Shown here: one piece after another, positions 48,781-62,067 of the stretch
How the letters are laid out: each line of letters opens with the position of its first letter
How positions within the stretch are numbered: position 1 is the first letter of the stretch
Assembly (NCBI GenBank): GCA_036877525.1
Contig: JAZGTH010000007.1
Coordinates: 1,456,001 to 1,520,000 of the forward strand
Reading direction: 5' to 3'
Length of the DNA: 64,000 nt
From: Chromobotia macracanthus
Lineage: Eukaryota; Chordata; Actinopteri; Cypriniformes; Botiidae
Program-made: the position numbers and the translations under genes
The notes under the pieces: model-generated
Database searches by the model: none
Told to the model about the DNA's origin: nothing
The model's input: only the letters and a program-made list of their open reading frames with translations

Positions 48781-49841
48781 GCCCGCGGCCTGCCACACCG
48801 AGCGCGTTCACGTCGCGTCGGTCCTGCCTGTTGCGCGCTCGACTATTGAGAATAATGCTGATGAACTCGTGTGAGTGTCCTGGAGGAACATCTGCCACAG
48901 TTTGACTCCAGTGTTTACAGCAGAAGAACATCAGCACTGCACACAGACAGTCATGACTTATCTTCATAAGAGTCTGTAATCGTGGCTCTTAAAGAAGAAA
49001 AGAGGGAAAAAGAAAACATTAAAGTACAATTGCTTCTGATGGGACACGCCAGACCCTGCAGGTGTGTTCAGGTTTTGGGTACATCAGGTTCTCTGTCTGT
49101 AGGTTCTTTGTAAATGTTGCATCAGAGCTGCTTTGCCTGAAAGCCCTTTCGAGACGATGTGAACACGACATTACAGACGCTTAAACAAATTAGACAAGCA
49201 GAGGGAAGAAAGATGACGACAATTCAGAATTCAGCCTGTTACTCTGATGCGATGTTGGTTACCGTTTAAATGCTGCGCAAGTATACCAGTTACATTTACA
49301 GGAAATTAAATTGGGTATCACACATAAGGCTGAAATGAGCTACAAAACTAAATTTGAACCAAATCTGTACGCCAAACAGTTTGGGCTGAATTGTGAAAGT
49401 TGAATACTTCAGAAGGAAACCTAACCGGAACGCTTGATAATATCAATACAGCACTTGTCTTGCAAATCCTGTAAAAAAAATAGAAGTTGTACAAGTTTTT
49501 GAACGTGCACAGATGTGCACGTCTTTGAGTGTGGTCCTTTCTTAGTGAATACCCAGCGGGAACTACAAACCTTCTGAGGAGTCGGATACTGAAGGGCTTT
49601 CATTGTTACAGTGACTCAACCAAAACAAACCTCTCCCCTCTGCACATCTCTCCACTTGCTCCTCAGCGCTCATGTGCGGAGATTCATTCAGAGATGTTCT
49701 CACAGACGTGTTCTGGGGTCTGCCGCAGGAAGAGGACTCAAAAGAAAGATGGGAGGGGCTGTGGTCCTGCGCTCACTCCCCTTTCAGGATATTTACACTC
49801 CCACACACAGTGATTCAGCTGCCTCTAATCCTCTCTACACA

Positions 49842-49844
49842 AAC

Positions 49845-49877
<33 letters not shown>

Positions 49878-49888
49878 AACACACACGC
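49842..49888. repeat. CA microsatellite
   Basis: Interrupted (CA)n with AAACAC breaks. Confidence 0.95.
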
Positions 49889-51049
49889 TGCTGCTGGATT
49901 AGACTGCATCAGACACCCGTGACCAAAACACCGGTTGAGATTTTCTTCATGCAAGTTAAACCTGCGTTTTAGCTCACTGGGTCACTACACACAAATGGGT
50001 AACAGGTCTGTAATGATATATAGTCAGAGAGCAGAAAAGACACAATGCTAAATGCAGAGCATCGGTAGGATATTAATATAAACAAGCTTGTCAGCTTTTA
50101 AAAATGAGGGGAAAACACATCCCACATCTTTTGTCGTTGACATCATGGGTCATGCGTCCGGTCAAACTCAATATATCTTCGGATATCTGCAAAATCTAGC
50201 AGATGCCAATGTGAACAGGTTATGTGACATGCCCTCATGTAGAAAGCCATGAACAAACTACACAAGGTAAAAAAAAAAATGAACCCTCATGGGTGGTCAT
50301 GGCTGGCAAAACCATAAATGTGCACAGAGAAGAAATGCACATTTCAGTTTAGCAAGAAATAATTATGTCAATGCTTAGAATTTGCTAACAAAATTGAAGA
50401 TACATGTCACAGTTAATGATATAAATAGCTAAACAACACTTTGAGTCTGCCCACCAATAAGGGAGGGTGTGAGGAGAGTGATACTGAGATATGTGGAGAC
50501 AAAGAGAGAAAGTGGAGGTTGGGTATGGCGGAGTAGGGAGTGCCAGAAAGGGTGAGAGAGAGAGAGAGCAGTACAGTAAAAAATCTTTGAATCTTCCTTG
50601 GTATTACATTCTATTTTTAGGAAGTAGGCCAGCAACAGCTAGCAGCCCAGTGAAGTTGCCATGCATGCTTGATTTCTTGATTTCTGACACACAAAGACAA
50701 ACCAAGAGGATTTCTGGAGATGATAAATGTAACAATACTGTGCCAAAATACAAATGAATGATGCCAGGAAAAATAGTAGACACTTCTGTTTTGACAGCTG
50801 ATTGGCAGATGAAAACCACACTGATCCTAAAACAGACAAAACTGTGCCATTCACAACACGTTTAAAACAGCTTGAAATAACATTCAAGAGAATACTGATT
50901 CACAGACAAACTTTTACATTCACTGTCAAGTTACTTCCCATATACAAAACCTTGTATTAGATTTATAATAGCGTACATACCATATTATTATAAAACACTG
51001 TAAAAGTTAAAAATGTACTTTTATAGTAAAATGAACCTTTGATAAACAT

Positions 51050-51355
51050 AAAGGTAGGGTAGGCATTTTCAGAGAGGTTAGCATAAGCAACAAATCTTTA
51101 CAGTATAAAACCCCACCCTCTGTTCAGAGTGATCTCCAAAGCCATACGTCTTCCAACAGTGTTCTGAGGTATGCAGATACATAGTTTGAAAGACAATTAG
51201 GACATCCTATCATTGCATTCTAACTGAATGCAATGATAGGATGAACATTTTATATTCCTGCACCATCCACAGAAGCTATATATTTATATAAATATATTTA
51301 GACCACTTAATGATTGCTGTCAGGATGTGAAGAGACTTTCAACCAGCATAACAAA
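51050..51355 (-). repeat. dispersed repeat B, copy 2, with 18-bp perfect hairpin
   Basis: Reverse-oriented relative to the 17.8-18.1 kb copy. Arms 51203-51220 and 51226-51243 are perfect complements around TAACT; the other copy has decayed arms at the equivalent place. Confidence 0.75.
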
Positions 51356-52747
51356 AATCCTTATGCAGTCTTTTGTTTAACTGTCTGTATTATTATGATG
51401 TTAATCAGCATAATTTAAAGAACAAAGCAGATAGCGGATTATATATTGTTATAAACATTAAAATGCACACACTAATAAATATTTACTGACAGAACACTGG
51501 TCCACCACGTCTATTGTTCAGATTTTCTGCTTTTTGTTTGATCACAGCTAGTGAAAATGATTTTGCACACATGCAGAAATGGAGGTTCTGTGTGTCAGCC
51601 TTACGTGTGTCTGAAGTAAAAGTGAATGATACTTGTGGATACAGTTCATGTCAGACAGGCCTCCCGCAAGCTAAATGATATGCAGAAGCAGGTGAACAAG
51701 TCAAGTGTTTCCCTTCAGCTGTCAACTTAATTCATATAATTTACTCTCTGCATAAAGGACTGTATAATTGCTTGACCTCATATAGAACTGATACACACAC
51801 ATGATCTGATTACACTTGTTTAGTTTTCAGGCAGCAGCTCTATATTCTATCCACAAAAGAGGAAAAGAGCTGATACGCATGTTACTATCTGATATGAAAT
51901 AATTACATACTGGTAGCCTATTGTTGCAACAGAAGTAATCAGCACTGTAAATATTAATCATTAATCTGATTTTCGCCATACACAAGAAACAATAAAATAT
52001 AATTTTATCAATTTTATTATATTTATGTATCACCTACAACTGATTTTTGAATTGCCCCATCCAAACAGGTTTAATAATCTATCTAAAGTTTACTTCTTAC
52101 ACTCTTCTGATTAAATGCCTTAAAATTAAGAGTCTTAAAATATGGTGAAGCAAACCAGAAGATGAAATGATTGACAAACAGAGAATTTTGAACTGCTATG
52201 GAAGAGGACTGTGCACCTGTTCTCACCTGAACCCATTTAAAGATTCCATTCGACCTGTGAAGCCTGAATTACATTCAATACAACACAAGAACACAAGATG
52301 CCCTATAAATGCTGCCTGCTTAGACAGCTCCCTGGGTTTTGAAACCTTGAGCCTTATATACATCCCTGGTCGGAGAAACAATAAAAAACATGAAAGCAAA
52401 ATTTGATGTAGTTTTAATGCAGAAGTAGAGGGAACAGAAGAACAATATGGAAGAAAGAAACAGCATTTTTCCAGTATATAACATGCAGTCCAATTGGCTG
52501 ATTCTTCTCCACAGCCTTTGCTCTCATGTGTCTTGGCTTCACAGGACAAAAGGAGCTTTTATCTGATCACTGACTGGAGAACTAATGCAGCAACTGTCAG
52601 ATCTGTGTGCCCAGATCGTAATGACAGCGGCTTCTCCAGAACAGAACAGGTAGCCCGCTCTCTCTGAACGCCCACAGCCTGTGGCTCATTTCCCCTGGGC
52701 TTTGAACTGCCCTCACTGTGACCTCGCTCTTTATTTTCCCTTGTTCC

Positions 52748-52750
<3 letters not shown>

Positions 52751-52817
<67 letters not shown>

Positions 52818-52818
52818 G
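52751..52818. repeat. CT microsatellite
   Basis: About 68 bp of (CT)n with one TTT and one TGT interruption. Confidence 0.97.
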
Positions 52819-54304
52819 TCTGGGAAAGCGAATGGGTTTATCAGGGAGTTTAGACTCCAATCCGTCTTTCTCTGTGAAGCTCAAAATGAGATTATTGATG
52901 AAAGTTGAAGAATCTATTAAACTACATTCTGTCTGAATGGTGTTAGAAGCCTTTATAAAAAGCACATAATTCCCAATGGTAACCAAGGAAGTCCAAAATA
53001 TGTGTAGAGAGCTACACTACTTGCAGTATTACCATAGTACTGGTTCACTGCAAATATATCTCTGTTTAAAATGAATATTTATTGGTTAACAGGTTGAAGA
53101 TTAGCAAACAGATGTCTCCAGTGACTTCTATTTAACAGAAAGGTATCTGTGTTTTTTGCTAACCTTGAAAGCTCCCTCTAGGGAAACGGGTTCTAGTAAA
53201 ATGACACTTTGACGATGCTGATTAACTGACGACACCACAAAAACACACACAGTCACAATCCCGTCACTTCGCTTCATGAGCCATTGTCATTGTAAAATGC
53301 TGATAAATGCACCCATGTGATCATAAATTCGTACATCATATATAATAATATACAGAGCTGCTACGTTGCTTGGTAACCGAAAACCGCCTACAGGATAAAG
53401 AACTATTTTACTTTCTTTAAAAAATTATATTTTGATTAGGATGATAAATAAATGTAACTATTTATTGAACATCTGTGTCTTTGTTCGTATTGTCGTTGCT
53501 ATTGTTCTGCTCTTGTTGCTCCGCTTTGCATCACCCCTCACAGACTCACAGACACATGGTTTATTGCTTTACTCTCATTCAAACCGGCTTTATTTATGAC
53601 TGTGACAGAGCTGTGATCATATGGAAACTTATTTTGTGAAGAAAATATGCATCCAATTATTCTGCTGAGAACTCTCAAAATGTTGAAATCCAATTTGTTG
53701 TACCTGTAAGGGCAAATTTACATCAAAATGTATTCAAGAAAACTTTTATTCCACTGTAGCATGAGACTTTTTTGAACTGTGCACTGCCAGTACTGCAGAC
53801 TGCCTGTGTATTTCAGGCTGTAGAGAGCATATACTTCAACTCTGCCCAATTAGCGCAGTGGCTAGAAGCCACAAGGCCCTGGTCTGAGCCTGGCAGTCTC
53901 TGCATGGCCATCGCACTGAAGACGCCCACACAGCTCTGCTCTTTGCCTCTCTCTCTCTCACACACAGCTGCCAAAGACACACTACTGTTATTCAACATCT
54001 AATACCTCCCCCTCCTCACCACTACACCCACACTGACACACACAATTCTGCACTTGATAGGGTGCATGTGATAAGAAGAGGAAGAGCAAGAAGGAGAGAG
54101 AGCAAAGCCACAGACGTGGACACAAAGAAAGACACGCAGAATTTCACAGTGTATTTAAAGTATGTGCGTGAGGGAGGCGGAAAGTGTGTGAGTTTGTACA
54201 TGCATGTATGAGTGTGAAACGAAAGAGGAGCCAATTCAGATTAGAAGCAAAGTATTGCGTATCAGCTGAGCAGCAGAATGTGAAAACTGAACTTATTGCC
54301 ACAG

Positions 54305-54485
54305 CCCAGCTAACAGGAAACATTCACAAAACATTGGCTAATGTTCTCTAAAAGTTTTCTCAAAGTTATCAAAAACTGTTCTTGTGGTAATGTTTGTAGA
54401 ACGTTTTTAATGTTATATATCATATATATCAAAAACGTCATTCTTAAATTGTTAGTGAAACATTTAAAAAATGTTACAGAAATGT
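54305..54485 (+). mobile_element. inverted-repeat MITE, left half
   Basis: Starts CCCAGCTAACAGGAAACATT and breaks off after GTTACAGAAATG into TG-rich sequence. Confidence 0.8.
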
Positions 54486-55399
54486 AAAAGTGTGTCAGTG
54501 TGGGCAGGTATTTATGTGTTAGTGTACTCGAGTGTTTGGGAGTGTGTGTGGGTGGGTGAGCTGCACACATCTGTGTTTTTGTGCATTTGTGCGTAAATGT
54601 ATCTGTGAGAAAGCATGTGTGTGTTTGAGCGTGGGCAGATTTCTAGCGCTTGGGTGTGTTTTGGTGTGGGTGGGGGGTATCTGGCATCCAAAGATAGAGA
54701 CTGGGACTCGGAAGCGTCTGGCTCTGTCTGTCCGAGCTTTCCCAGCAAAACTTTCCCATGGCTCCAGTGTGAAGGCAGAGGTCATTGCTCACTTTGGTGA
54801 AGATGATTTTCCGTAGATAGACTTCTGACGCCTGACTGAACCCTATGGAGTCTCTTTATACAATTATGAGAACTGTGCTTCAAAAACTATACATTCACAT
54901 TGTCAATTTAATTTAGTTAGCTGTGTTCAGACAGATTTCTGACTACCCGCATAAAGTCTGGTTCCATTTGCAGCCTGTTTTGACCATATGTATGAAGTTC
55001 TGTTCATCCAAAAATAATAAATACTGATTATTTCATAAGTATATTTTTTACTTGCCAATATGTGCGTTGAGTGAAACTCTCTAACCTGGAGAAACTAAAG
55101 CAAATTCAGTAATTAGTTCTTACAGTAAAAGTGCCTTAAGAATAACTTTGTTTCCAGCTAGACTGGCTCAAACCTGGGCTGTGTGTGGTCTCTATAATAA
55201 ACATTTCTCTATAACATAAACAGTTAAAATGAAAATCACCTATGAATCAAAAGGCAAATCTGAAAACACTTAATGCAGAAATCCTGAGGTTAAATATACT
55301 GTTAAGTTCTGTGGATTTTTTAAGCATGTCATGTATGATGAGGGTGTAAATAGAACTTCCTCTGAATGTTTATTGTGTGTGTTTGTTCATGAATGGGTG

Positions 55400-55454
<55 letters not shown>
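55400..55454. repeat. TA microsatellite
   Basis: Uninterrupted (TA)n of about 54 bp. Confidence 0.97.
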
Positions 55455-55457
<3 letters not shown>

Positions 55458-55676
55458 GAAAGAAACTGAAAGAAGAATTCTAAAAACCGAATTTGGCGTG
55501 GGATGTGGAGAGGAGCGCTGTGACCCCAGAGTGCCGCACACACACAGTTACATGCGCTGGAGAGTCACTGGCCTGTGTGAAGGGCAAAGAGGAACGGATG
55601 TGTGCTGTCGACCCTTTGAGGGCCTTGAGTATCTGGTAAACTATTGTGCAATATCAGTATCTATAAAAACAATAAC

Positions 55677-55925
55677 CCAGCTAACAATTTTAGGTTGTAA
55701 GAATGTTTCCCTAATATTTCCATTAAGAATTAAAAATATAATGTATTAATTTATTATATTATAATAAATAATATATAAGAACATTAGTCAAACATTCTGT
55801 AACTTTTTAAAACGTCCCAATAACAACTTAGGACGTTTTTGATATGTATGATACTTTATAAAAAAGTTCTACTAATGTTTCCGCAAGACCTTTTTGATAA
55901 CTTCGAGAGTCACAAGAGTAAACGT
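55677..55925 (-). mobile_element. inverted-repeat MITE, reverse orientation
   Basis: Starts CCCAGCTAACAATTTTAGGT (the right end of the consensus, reversed) and decays near CTTCGAGAGTCACAAG. Confidence 0.8.
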
Positions 55926-56269
55926 TACAATAGTGAAATGAAAACAAAGTGTCTAAAACCTATAAATCAGAAGTAACCAATGTAACACAAAGTATTTTAC
56001 TTTTATATCAACAGAAATACGATAAAATATACTCACTTTCAATAAACAATGAAATGTTTTACTTAAAGGAATAAACACTCATTTTCCAGTAATATAGATC
56101 AATGTAGTTCAAAATGAAAGCCCGTCAAATTCATGCTCGCTGAACCAGCATTCCTGTGTTGGGCTGACTGGGATGCTCAAACCAACAGCATGTTATGATA
56201 GTGGCACAGTGTTTACGGTTTACAGTGAAATCTGGGATAAAGACAACGCATTTAACATTGAAAATAAAA

Positions 56270-56521
56270 GGTTCAAAAATATGTACTGAATATGAAACTG
56301 TTAAAACTTTTTAAAAATAATGTTAAAAACTTTAATCTTAACTTGTTAGTGGAACGTTTAAAAAATGTTACAAAATTAAAAATGTTTGAATAATGTTCTA
56401 ATGATACAGCATTAATTTTAATACAACTCCTACAAAAACTGGACATTTTGAATGTTCTTGTTTTTGTTACTTAATGGAAATGTTAGAGAAACATTCTTAC
56501 AGCCTAAAATTGTTAGCTGGG
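56270..56521 (+). mobile_element. inverted-repeat MITE, right part
   Basis: Ends AAAATTGTTAGCTGGG; left TIR missing. About 350 bp from the reverse-oriented copy at 55677-55925. Confidence 0.8.
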
Positions 56522-59027
56522 AATACATTTAGCCCTAAGTCAAGCAGGAGACAAAATGAAATGAAAGAACAGTAAAAACTAAAGAATCTGAAATGTGCTC
56601 ACAGGGAAATCCAGCAGATATGAGACTGAATTCCAGGAAAGAGAGATGTTATGATGAAAAATGAGGTTGAGGAATGAGATTAAGTTAATCAGTGTGAACT
56701 GCATTCACACAGAGCTCACGGGAGGCTTAAATAACGTGTCAGTGACTATAATTTTCTATATGATTAAATTTCACCCTAATTCCCTTATTTGCCACGGGGA
56801 TTGAGCTGTGTAATCCCTGCAGTTTGAACACACAAGCTTCCCAGAATGCATTGCCCCGGGGAGCAGTTGTCACACATCAAGGTGGCTTTGCTTGTGTGAT
56901 GGCTGAGTTCACTGAATCACAGCTGGAAGAAGATAAACTCACAGGCATACCAAGACCTTCTTGGATCTGGTGGAAGGAAGCCACCTAATTAGGAGAACCC
57001 AATGAAAACATTACTTAAAAAGTAATAAAAAAGAAATCACAAACATGAAGTCAAAACCATCTACATTTGTTTTACATTATTATGGCAATTGAAGATGCAA
57101 TTGATAATTGTTGCCTCTCTGGCGCCATCTCTGTTTGTATCTTAAAATTACAGGTTACTTATTTTTATGAACGTTGTCAAATGAAGGCAAACATTTCCTG
57201 GGAAACTGGACCAAACATTTCAAATGATAAATCATTATTATAAGCTTACTGTTGTGAATCAGGGTAAGTTGAGAAGAATATTTTGAACATTTTAAGTACA
57301 TTTTCATTAGTTATCGTGCAAATGTCACAAAACAATATATAATTTCTAATTCCTTTTATTTCAATTTTTCTTTTCATATGATCCTGACATATCCTTTAAA
57401 GGTTTCATGACTTTATTTCTCTAATGTTTTAACCATACTTTACTATGCACAAGAAATTAGATTTACTATAATGAAATCCCATCATGCAGAAAGATATGTG
57501 AGGCTTTGTGAATTACACCTGTGGTTAATTTCTAGGTGCTTAAATACTGCTGGCTGAATTTAGAATATGAGCTGGTCCTCCAAATAACCCTGTCAAATGC
57601 AAGGTGCCGCAGCACCAAACACACTTTTCTGTCTGCATGTCCAAGTAATTATGCTCTGCCAACTCCCTAGAGTCAAACTCTGCATCCAATATTCTGCACA
57701 AAGGACTTAAGGTATACAGCATGGGCGGGTACCCAGCCCACGTCTTCCTGTGTGTTTCTGGGCACCACCTACAGCTGAACACAATAATGACCAGTGTCCC
57801 TCCCACCCCTGCACACACACACCATGTTAATGAACCGTAATCACTTCTCTGGGCCCCTGGTGGACCTGGCTGTGTGGGCGGGGCTTCTACCACTAGCAGA
57901 GTCTGATTGCCACCCACCATCCATTTTCTGCACAGCATGGCTAATGAGGATTGAACTACCCAACCAATGCTGAACCTTAAATAGAGAAATAAAAGGATTA
58001 ATCAAGAGTTATTGCAAACCTGACAGGGATGGCTGTTTGGATCATTATTAGGTGTTAGCTGATGGTGTTTTTTATATGCATCATGTTCTAAAAAGTTGTT
58101 GTTCAGAGGTTGATCTTTCAAAGCTCAAGACACTTAATGAAGTTCCCAGTTATATTTTATTGATGTATCAGCTTTGTTTGCTGTTTCTTTTAACATTCTT
58201 TGGTATTAGTCAGTATAAATAGAGTTATAAAGTTCATGTGGATAACATATTCACATGTGGGAAATCTGTGCACGTTGTGGCTTTGTTAAGATCTCTTCTG
58301 AAACTCTAGACAAATGTGATATTACCAAGGTCGGTTTTTCAAGAGGAATATCAGAGACACACCTCTGGTCTTACTGCAATCTTAAAAAATCATTTGACAT
58401 AGTAAAGAGATCTCATATGTAATTGTCCCACAGGTGCTCTATAATCCCAAAACTCAGTAAAGAAAGAACATCACTAACTAAATGCTGTATAAACTGTATA
58501 AAACAAACATCATTCATTTAAAGAACACCCCTGGCACAAAATGAGCATAAAACATTCAAATGTTCCCTTTAGTAAAACTCCTCTTCAGCATATGCACTGC
58601 TTTAACTCCAACAACAAAGCAAACACAGGGTGACGCTGATTTTTTAATGACCCAAGACAGTGAGCGTCTCAGGAATATATCCCTCAATATGCTCAGCTTA
58701 AAGAGCAGATGAAATCATACAGCGTTACATATTTTCCAAAACACTCTGTATCTGAAGAAGGAATCGTCTCCTTTTATGTTTGATGTTTACCAGACAGCAA
58801 TTAAAAATGAGCTCTTCTGAGGATTGGTCCGCCCCACTCATCCGCCTACTTACAGAAAGACTCAGAGTCGACTGATTTTTTCAGCTCTGCTTATGTCACT
58901 TGTCACGCTTGCTCTCTGCAGCCTAGCAGCAGCCTACCATCCTGTCCCCTTTAGGAAACCGGCATAAAGAAGCAAAACATGAGTTCATAAAAAAAAAAAA
59001 AGAAACTGCCAATCTTTTATCTTTCAA

Positions 59028-59205
59028 CAGAATGTTTCCTGAATGTTTTGCTCTATAATTTTTTCATACATTAAACAGTACATTAAAACGTTTAAATAAA
59101 AACGTATTAATATTTTTGCTTGGTTATAAGAACATTATTCAAACTTTTGAATTCTGCAACTTTAAAAAAAAAAGAAACTCACAACTTAAGAACAATGTTT
59201 TTGAT
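59028..59205 (-). mobile_element. MITE internal fragment
   Basis: Words such as TTGGTTATAAGAACATTATT and ACAACTTAAGAACAATGTTT; both ends lost. Confidence 0.65.
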
Positions 59206-59221
59206 ATATAGGTTCTGATCA

Positions 59222-59292
59222 GATGTATAGCTTGAATGCACTGTAAGTTGCTTTGGATAAAAGTATCCGCCAAATGCATAAATGTAAATTTA
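59222..59292 (-). mobile_element. SINE tail fragment
   Basis: TTGCTTTGGATAAAAGTATC and CCAAATGCATAAATGTAAAT: the fish tRNA-SINE tail without its head, directly abutting a MITE fragment. Confidence 0.7.
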
Positions 59293-61813
59293 AGTTACAA
59301 AGGTGTGAGTGAATAGCTAAAACGTCAACAGCATCTAGGTCAGCTTCAAGCATTCCCATATGCAGAAAGTCTTAATAAATCCTGAAGGCCTTATTCTCCT
59401 CTAAAGTTTTACAACTCTTCTGGGTGTAGGACGAGCTTAAGACCAACATAAGGCCCAGCTCAGTGGGTGTCAGATTTTAGCCCACTAATCACAAGCTCAG
59501 AAGTCGCTCTTTGTTTTGGAAAGGCGTTTGTCCATGGAATAAAGCTTTTTGCCAAAACTTCTGTTTGAAGTAGACAGACGTTGTTCTGTCTCATTGATGA
59601 CGATTTTGTGGAACAAAATAAGAATAAAAAACAAACAAAAATTTTATTTGAAATTACAGTGATTGCTACCGTATGTTTACCAGTACTGAGCAACTTATAC
59701 TAGCACTGACACACTGTGCTCACACTGTGTAGAGAGAGAAGAACTGTCAGTAATATTGTCTTAAAACATGCACATTTGTAAAAGCGCTATTGAACTAACA
59801 TTCATAATAAATTGTGAAATGCTAAAGTGAAATGCAAGTGTAAAACTTGAAATGTAATATATGTAATGTGATGTGATGTGTGTGTGACAGACATTTCAAT
59901 GTAAAGTATTACCTAATTTGGTCTTGGCTGCCTTGTTTACAGTTTTCTGCAGCAACCGTCAGTTAAGCGGCTGGTTCGTCTCTGCCTACACAGTGTGAAC
60001 AGTGTTCATGCTAGTTGTATATGTTGCACTGTTTGCACATGTTTACACACATGCACTTTATGTAGTCTGTGTATAATGTTTAGCTTACTTTAGTTAGTAA
60101 GCTAGTTAGTTAGTTAGTCACGCAGAGATCATGTTTAGATTATTCTGTTAAAATGCCTTACAAACTCAGCTCAAAAAGGGACTTTCTGTGTTTTAACAAA
60201 AACCACAGAGCCTTCCTCCAACCAACACATTTTCTCCTCATACTTTTCCACTGTGGGACAAAACCTGAACTGTGACTACAGCAGCAGATAAACAAAACCC
60301 TCAATGGAGCTAGATGCTCACAGAGCACACCTACCACACATAACATTATAAATAAAAAATAACAGTAGTGCAGAAAGCCAATAAATACTTCAATAAACAT
60401 GCATGTCAGCAGAATGCAACAATTCTTTCTAACATTGCTTCTTCTACTGAAAAGCATCTGGGCAAATAAGGTTTGAATACTTTCTAGAAACCCAAATGAC
60501 AGAATCTGCATGAGTCACATGCCTGCTGACTGCATCCAGGCGTGAGTGACGGTGGGTCTGAGCCTGGCGTGGGTGTGCCTGTCAGGAGAAGCCGCTGTTG
60601 TCTCCACGTCCTGGAGAAATGAGAAAGCAGCTGCCTGCTGTGCCTCCGCCCACCACAAAAATCCCCCTTCCATTTGAAAGGCTGAAGTCTGCACAGAGAT
60701 GACATTTTCATCTGCTCTCCTCTACATCTCGGTTTAACGCTTTCTTCCCACAGATTATCTGGTCTTTGCTTCAGGCCTGCGTTTGCAGTACTAAACACTT
60801 TAAAAGAAAAAACCCTGATAGCAAAGTTTCACACTAGATTCTGTTATCTGTTCGATTCTGATGTTATTTTCTTGTGCATGTTAATGCAAATACAGCAAAT
60901 GCAAATAAAGTGACCGCAAGTGACTTTACAGTAACAACAAAAAGTACAACAAATAAACCTTCAGTATAATAATATTTCACGTGGCCTGTAATCTATAAAA
61001 ATGAATTATTGGGGTTTAAGGGTATGGTTTACATGCAGTTAATTATGCACTTTATGATAATAATTTAAAATGAATGGAGTAGGAGCTAAACTCTTTAGCT
61101 TGGACTGACAAAACATAAAAACACAATGGCTACAGGCTGCAGGGCACACTGCAATAATACTTCTATCATTCCTGCAGTACATAGTATGCTTATTAATATG
61201 CACATTTCTGCATGCATAAAATATCAGATCTGCATACTTCCTACTACACAATGTGCAGCATCTGTAACTCTGTCCCACATTGCAATGCAATTGACCTTGA
61301 ATTCAAGAGACGAATGAGCCATCATTTATATCTGCTAGAGTTAATTATTGTCAATGCAGTCAAATAATAAGACACAAACAGAGTGCTAATAAGTCATTAT
61401 GTGATTTAATGAGTGATGAGCAGCACACTGAGCAGTATGAGATGTGCTGTTTTCAACAAAGGAAACTTGTGTTTACGTTTAAACCCGGAGGTAGACCCGA
61501 TCAATCGAAGACAGATACGTATCGATATCCTCCATATACTGGACTGAGATCATTTAAATGCATTTAAACGCGTTCAGTTGTGCACACAGTCCTTACAATT
61601 ATATACAGAGCGATTACAACCTCCCTACACGATGAATAAGTACATTAAATCGCCTTACTATCGGCACCAGTAAGTCACTCTGAATCTGTTAGTCAGGTCT
61701 GGAGCGCAGGAACCGCTCCGAATTTGAAACCAAAACATTAGCTTTCCGTAGCTTAAGCTAACCGGGTAAATGACGTGCTGCCGCACACAAACGTCTGTTT
61801 AACAGCACGAAAC

Positions 61814-61901
61814 ATGACGAAAGCTGCTGGTTTCATCTACATTTTCATCCTGTGTGCCCGGTGGGAAAGTGCCGAAAGCGGCAGCGAATATTCGTCCGCA
61901 G
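61814..61901 (+). CDS. nemp2: nemp2 exon 1: signal peptide
   Basis: ATG in ACGAAACATGA context. Encodes MTKAAGFIYIFILCARWESA and ESGSEYSSA; the hydrophobic GFIYIFILC core is a signal sequence. Donor CAG|GTAACA. Upstream in-frame sequence back to 61775 lacks an ATG. Confidence 0.85.
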
Positions 61902-62016
61902 GTAACATCGTGCTAAACATTGTGAATGTGATAAGGGCAGCGAATATTGTCCGTATATATATATATATATATATAGGTGACATGTGCTAAACATTGAGAA
62001 TGTATAGATATGAGAC

Positions 62017-62067
<51 letters not shown>

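Larger units (their letters stand above)
48185..48850. promoter_or_regulatory. nab1: nab1 CpG island promoter
   Basis: A GC- and CpG-rich block with sharp edges: minisatellite on one side, AT-rich DNA on the other. Contains the non-coding exon 1 and a 26-bp tandem repeat. No TATA box seen. Confidence 0.8.
48850..61480. other. nab1-nemp2 intergenic region
   Basis: 12.6 kb between head-to-head genes with no exon recognised. Contents: CA repeat (49842-49888), repeat B copy 2, CT repeat (52751-52818), TA repeat (55400-55454), several MITEs and a SINE tail. A 132-codon minus-strand open frame at 57540-57938 matches nothing I know. Confidence 0.6.

Noticed and set aside
53850..53970. tRNA-like head (AGCGCAGTGGCTAGAAGCC)
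   Set aside because: No B box and no SINE body recognised.
57540..57938. 132-codon minus-strand open frame in the intergenic region
   Set aside because: No recognisable domain, no splice or promoter context, and a length possible by chance in this much sequence. A protein search would settle it.
61775..61813. Upstream start for nemp2 at a GTG
   Set aside because: Vertebrate initiation here needs no non-ATG start; the ATG at 61814 leads straight into a signal peptide.
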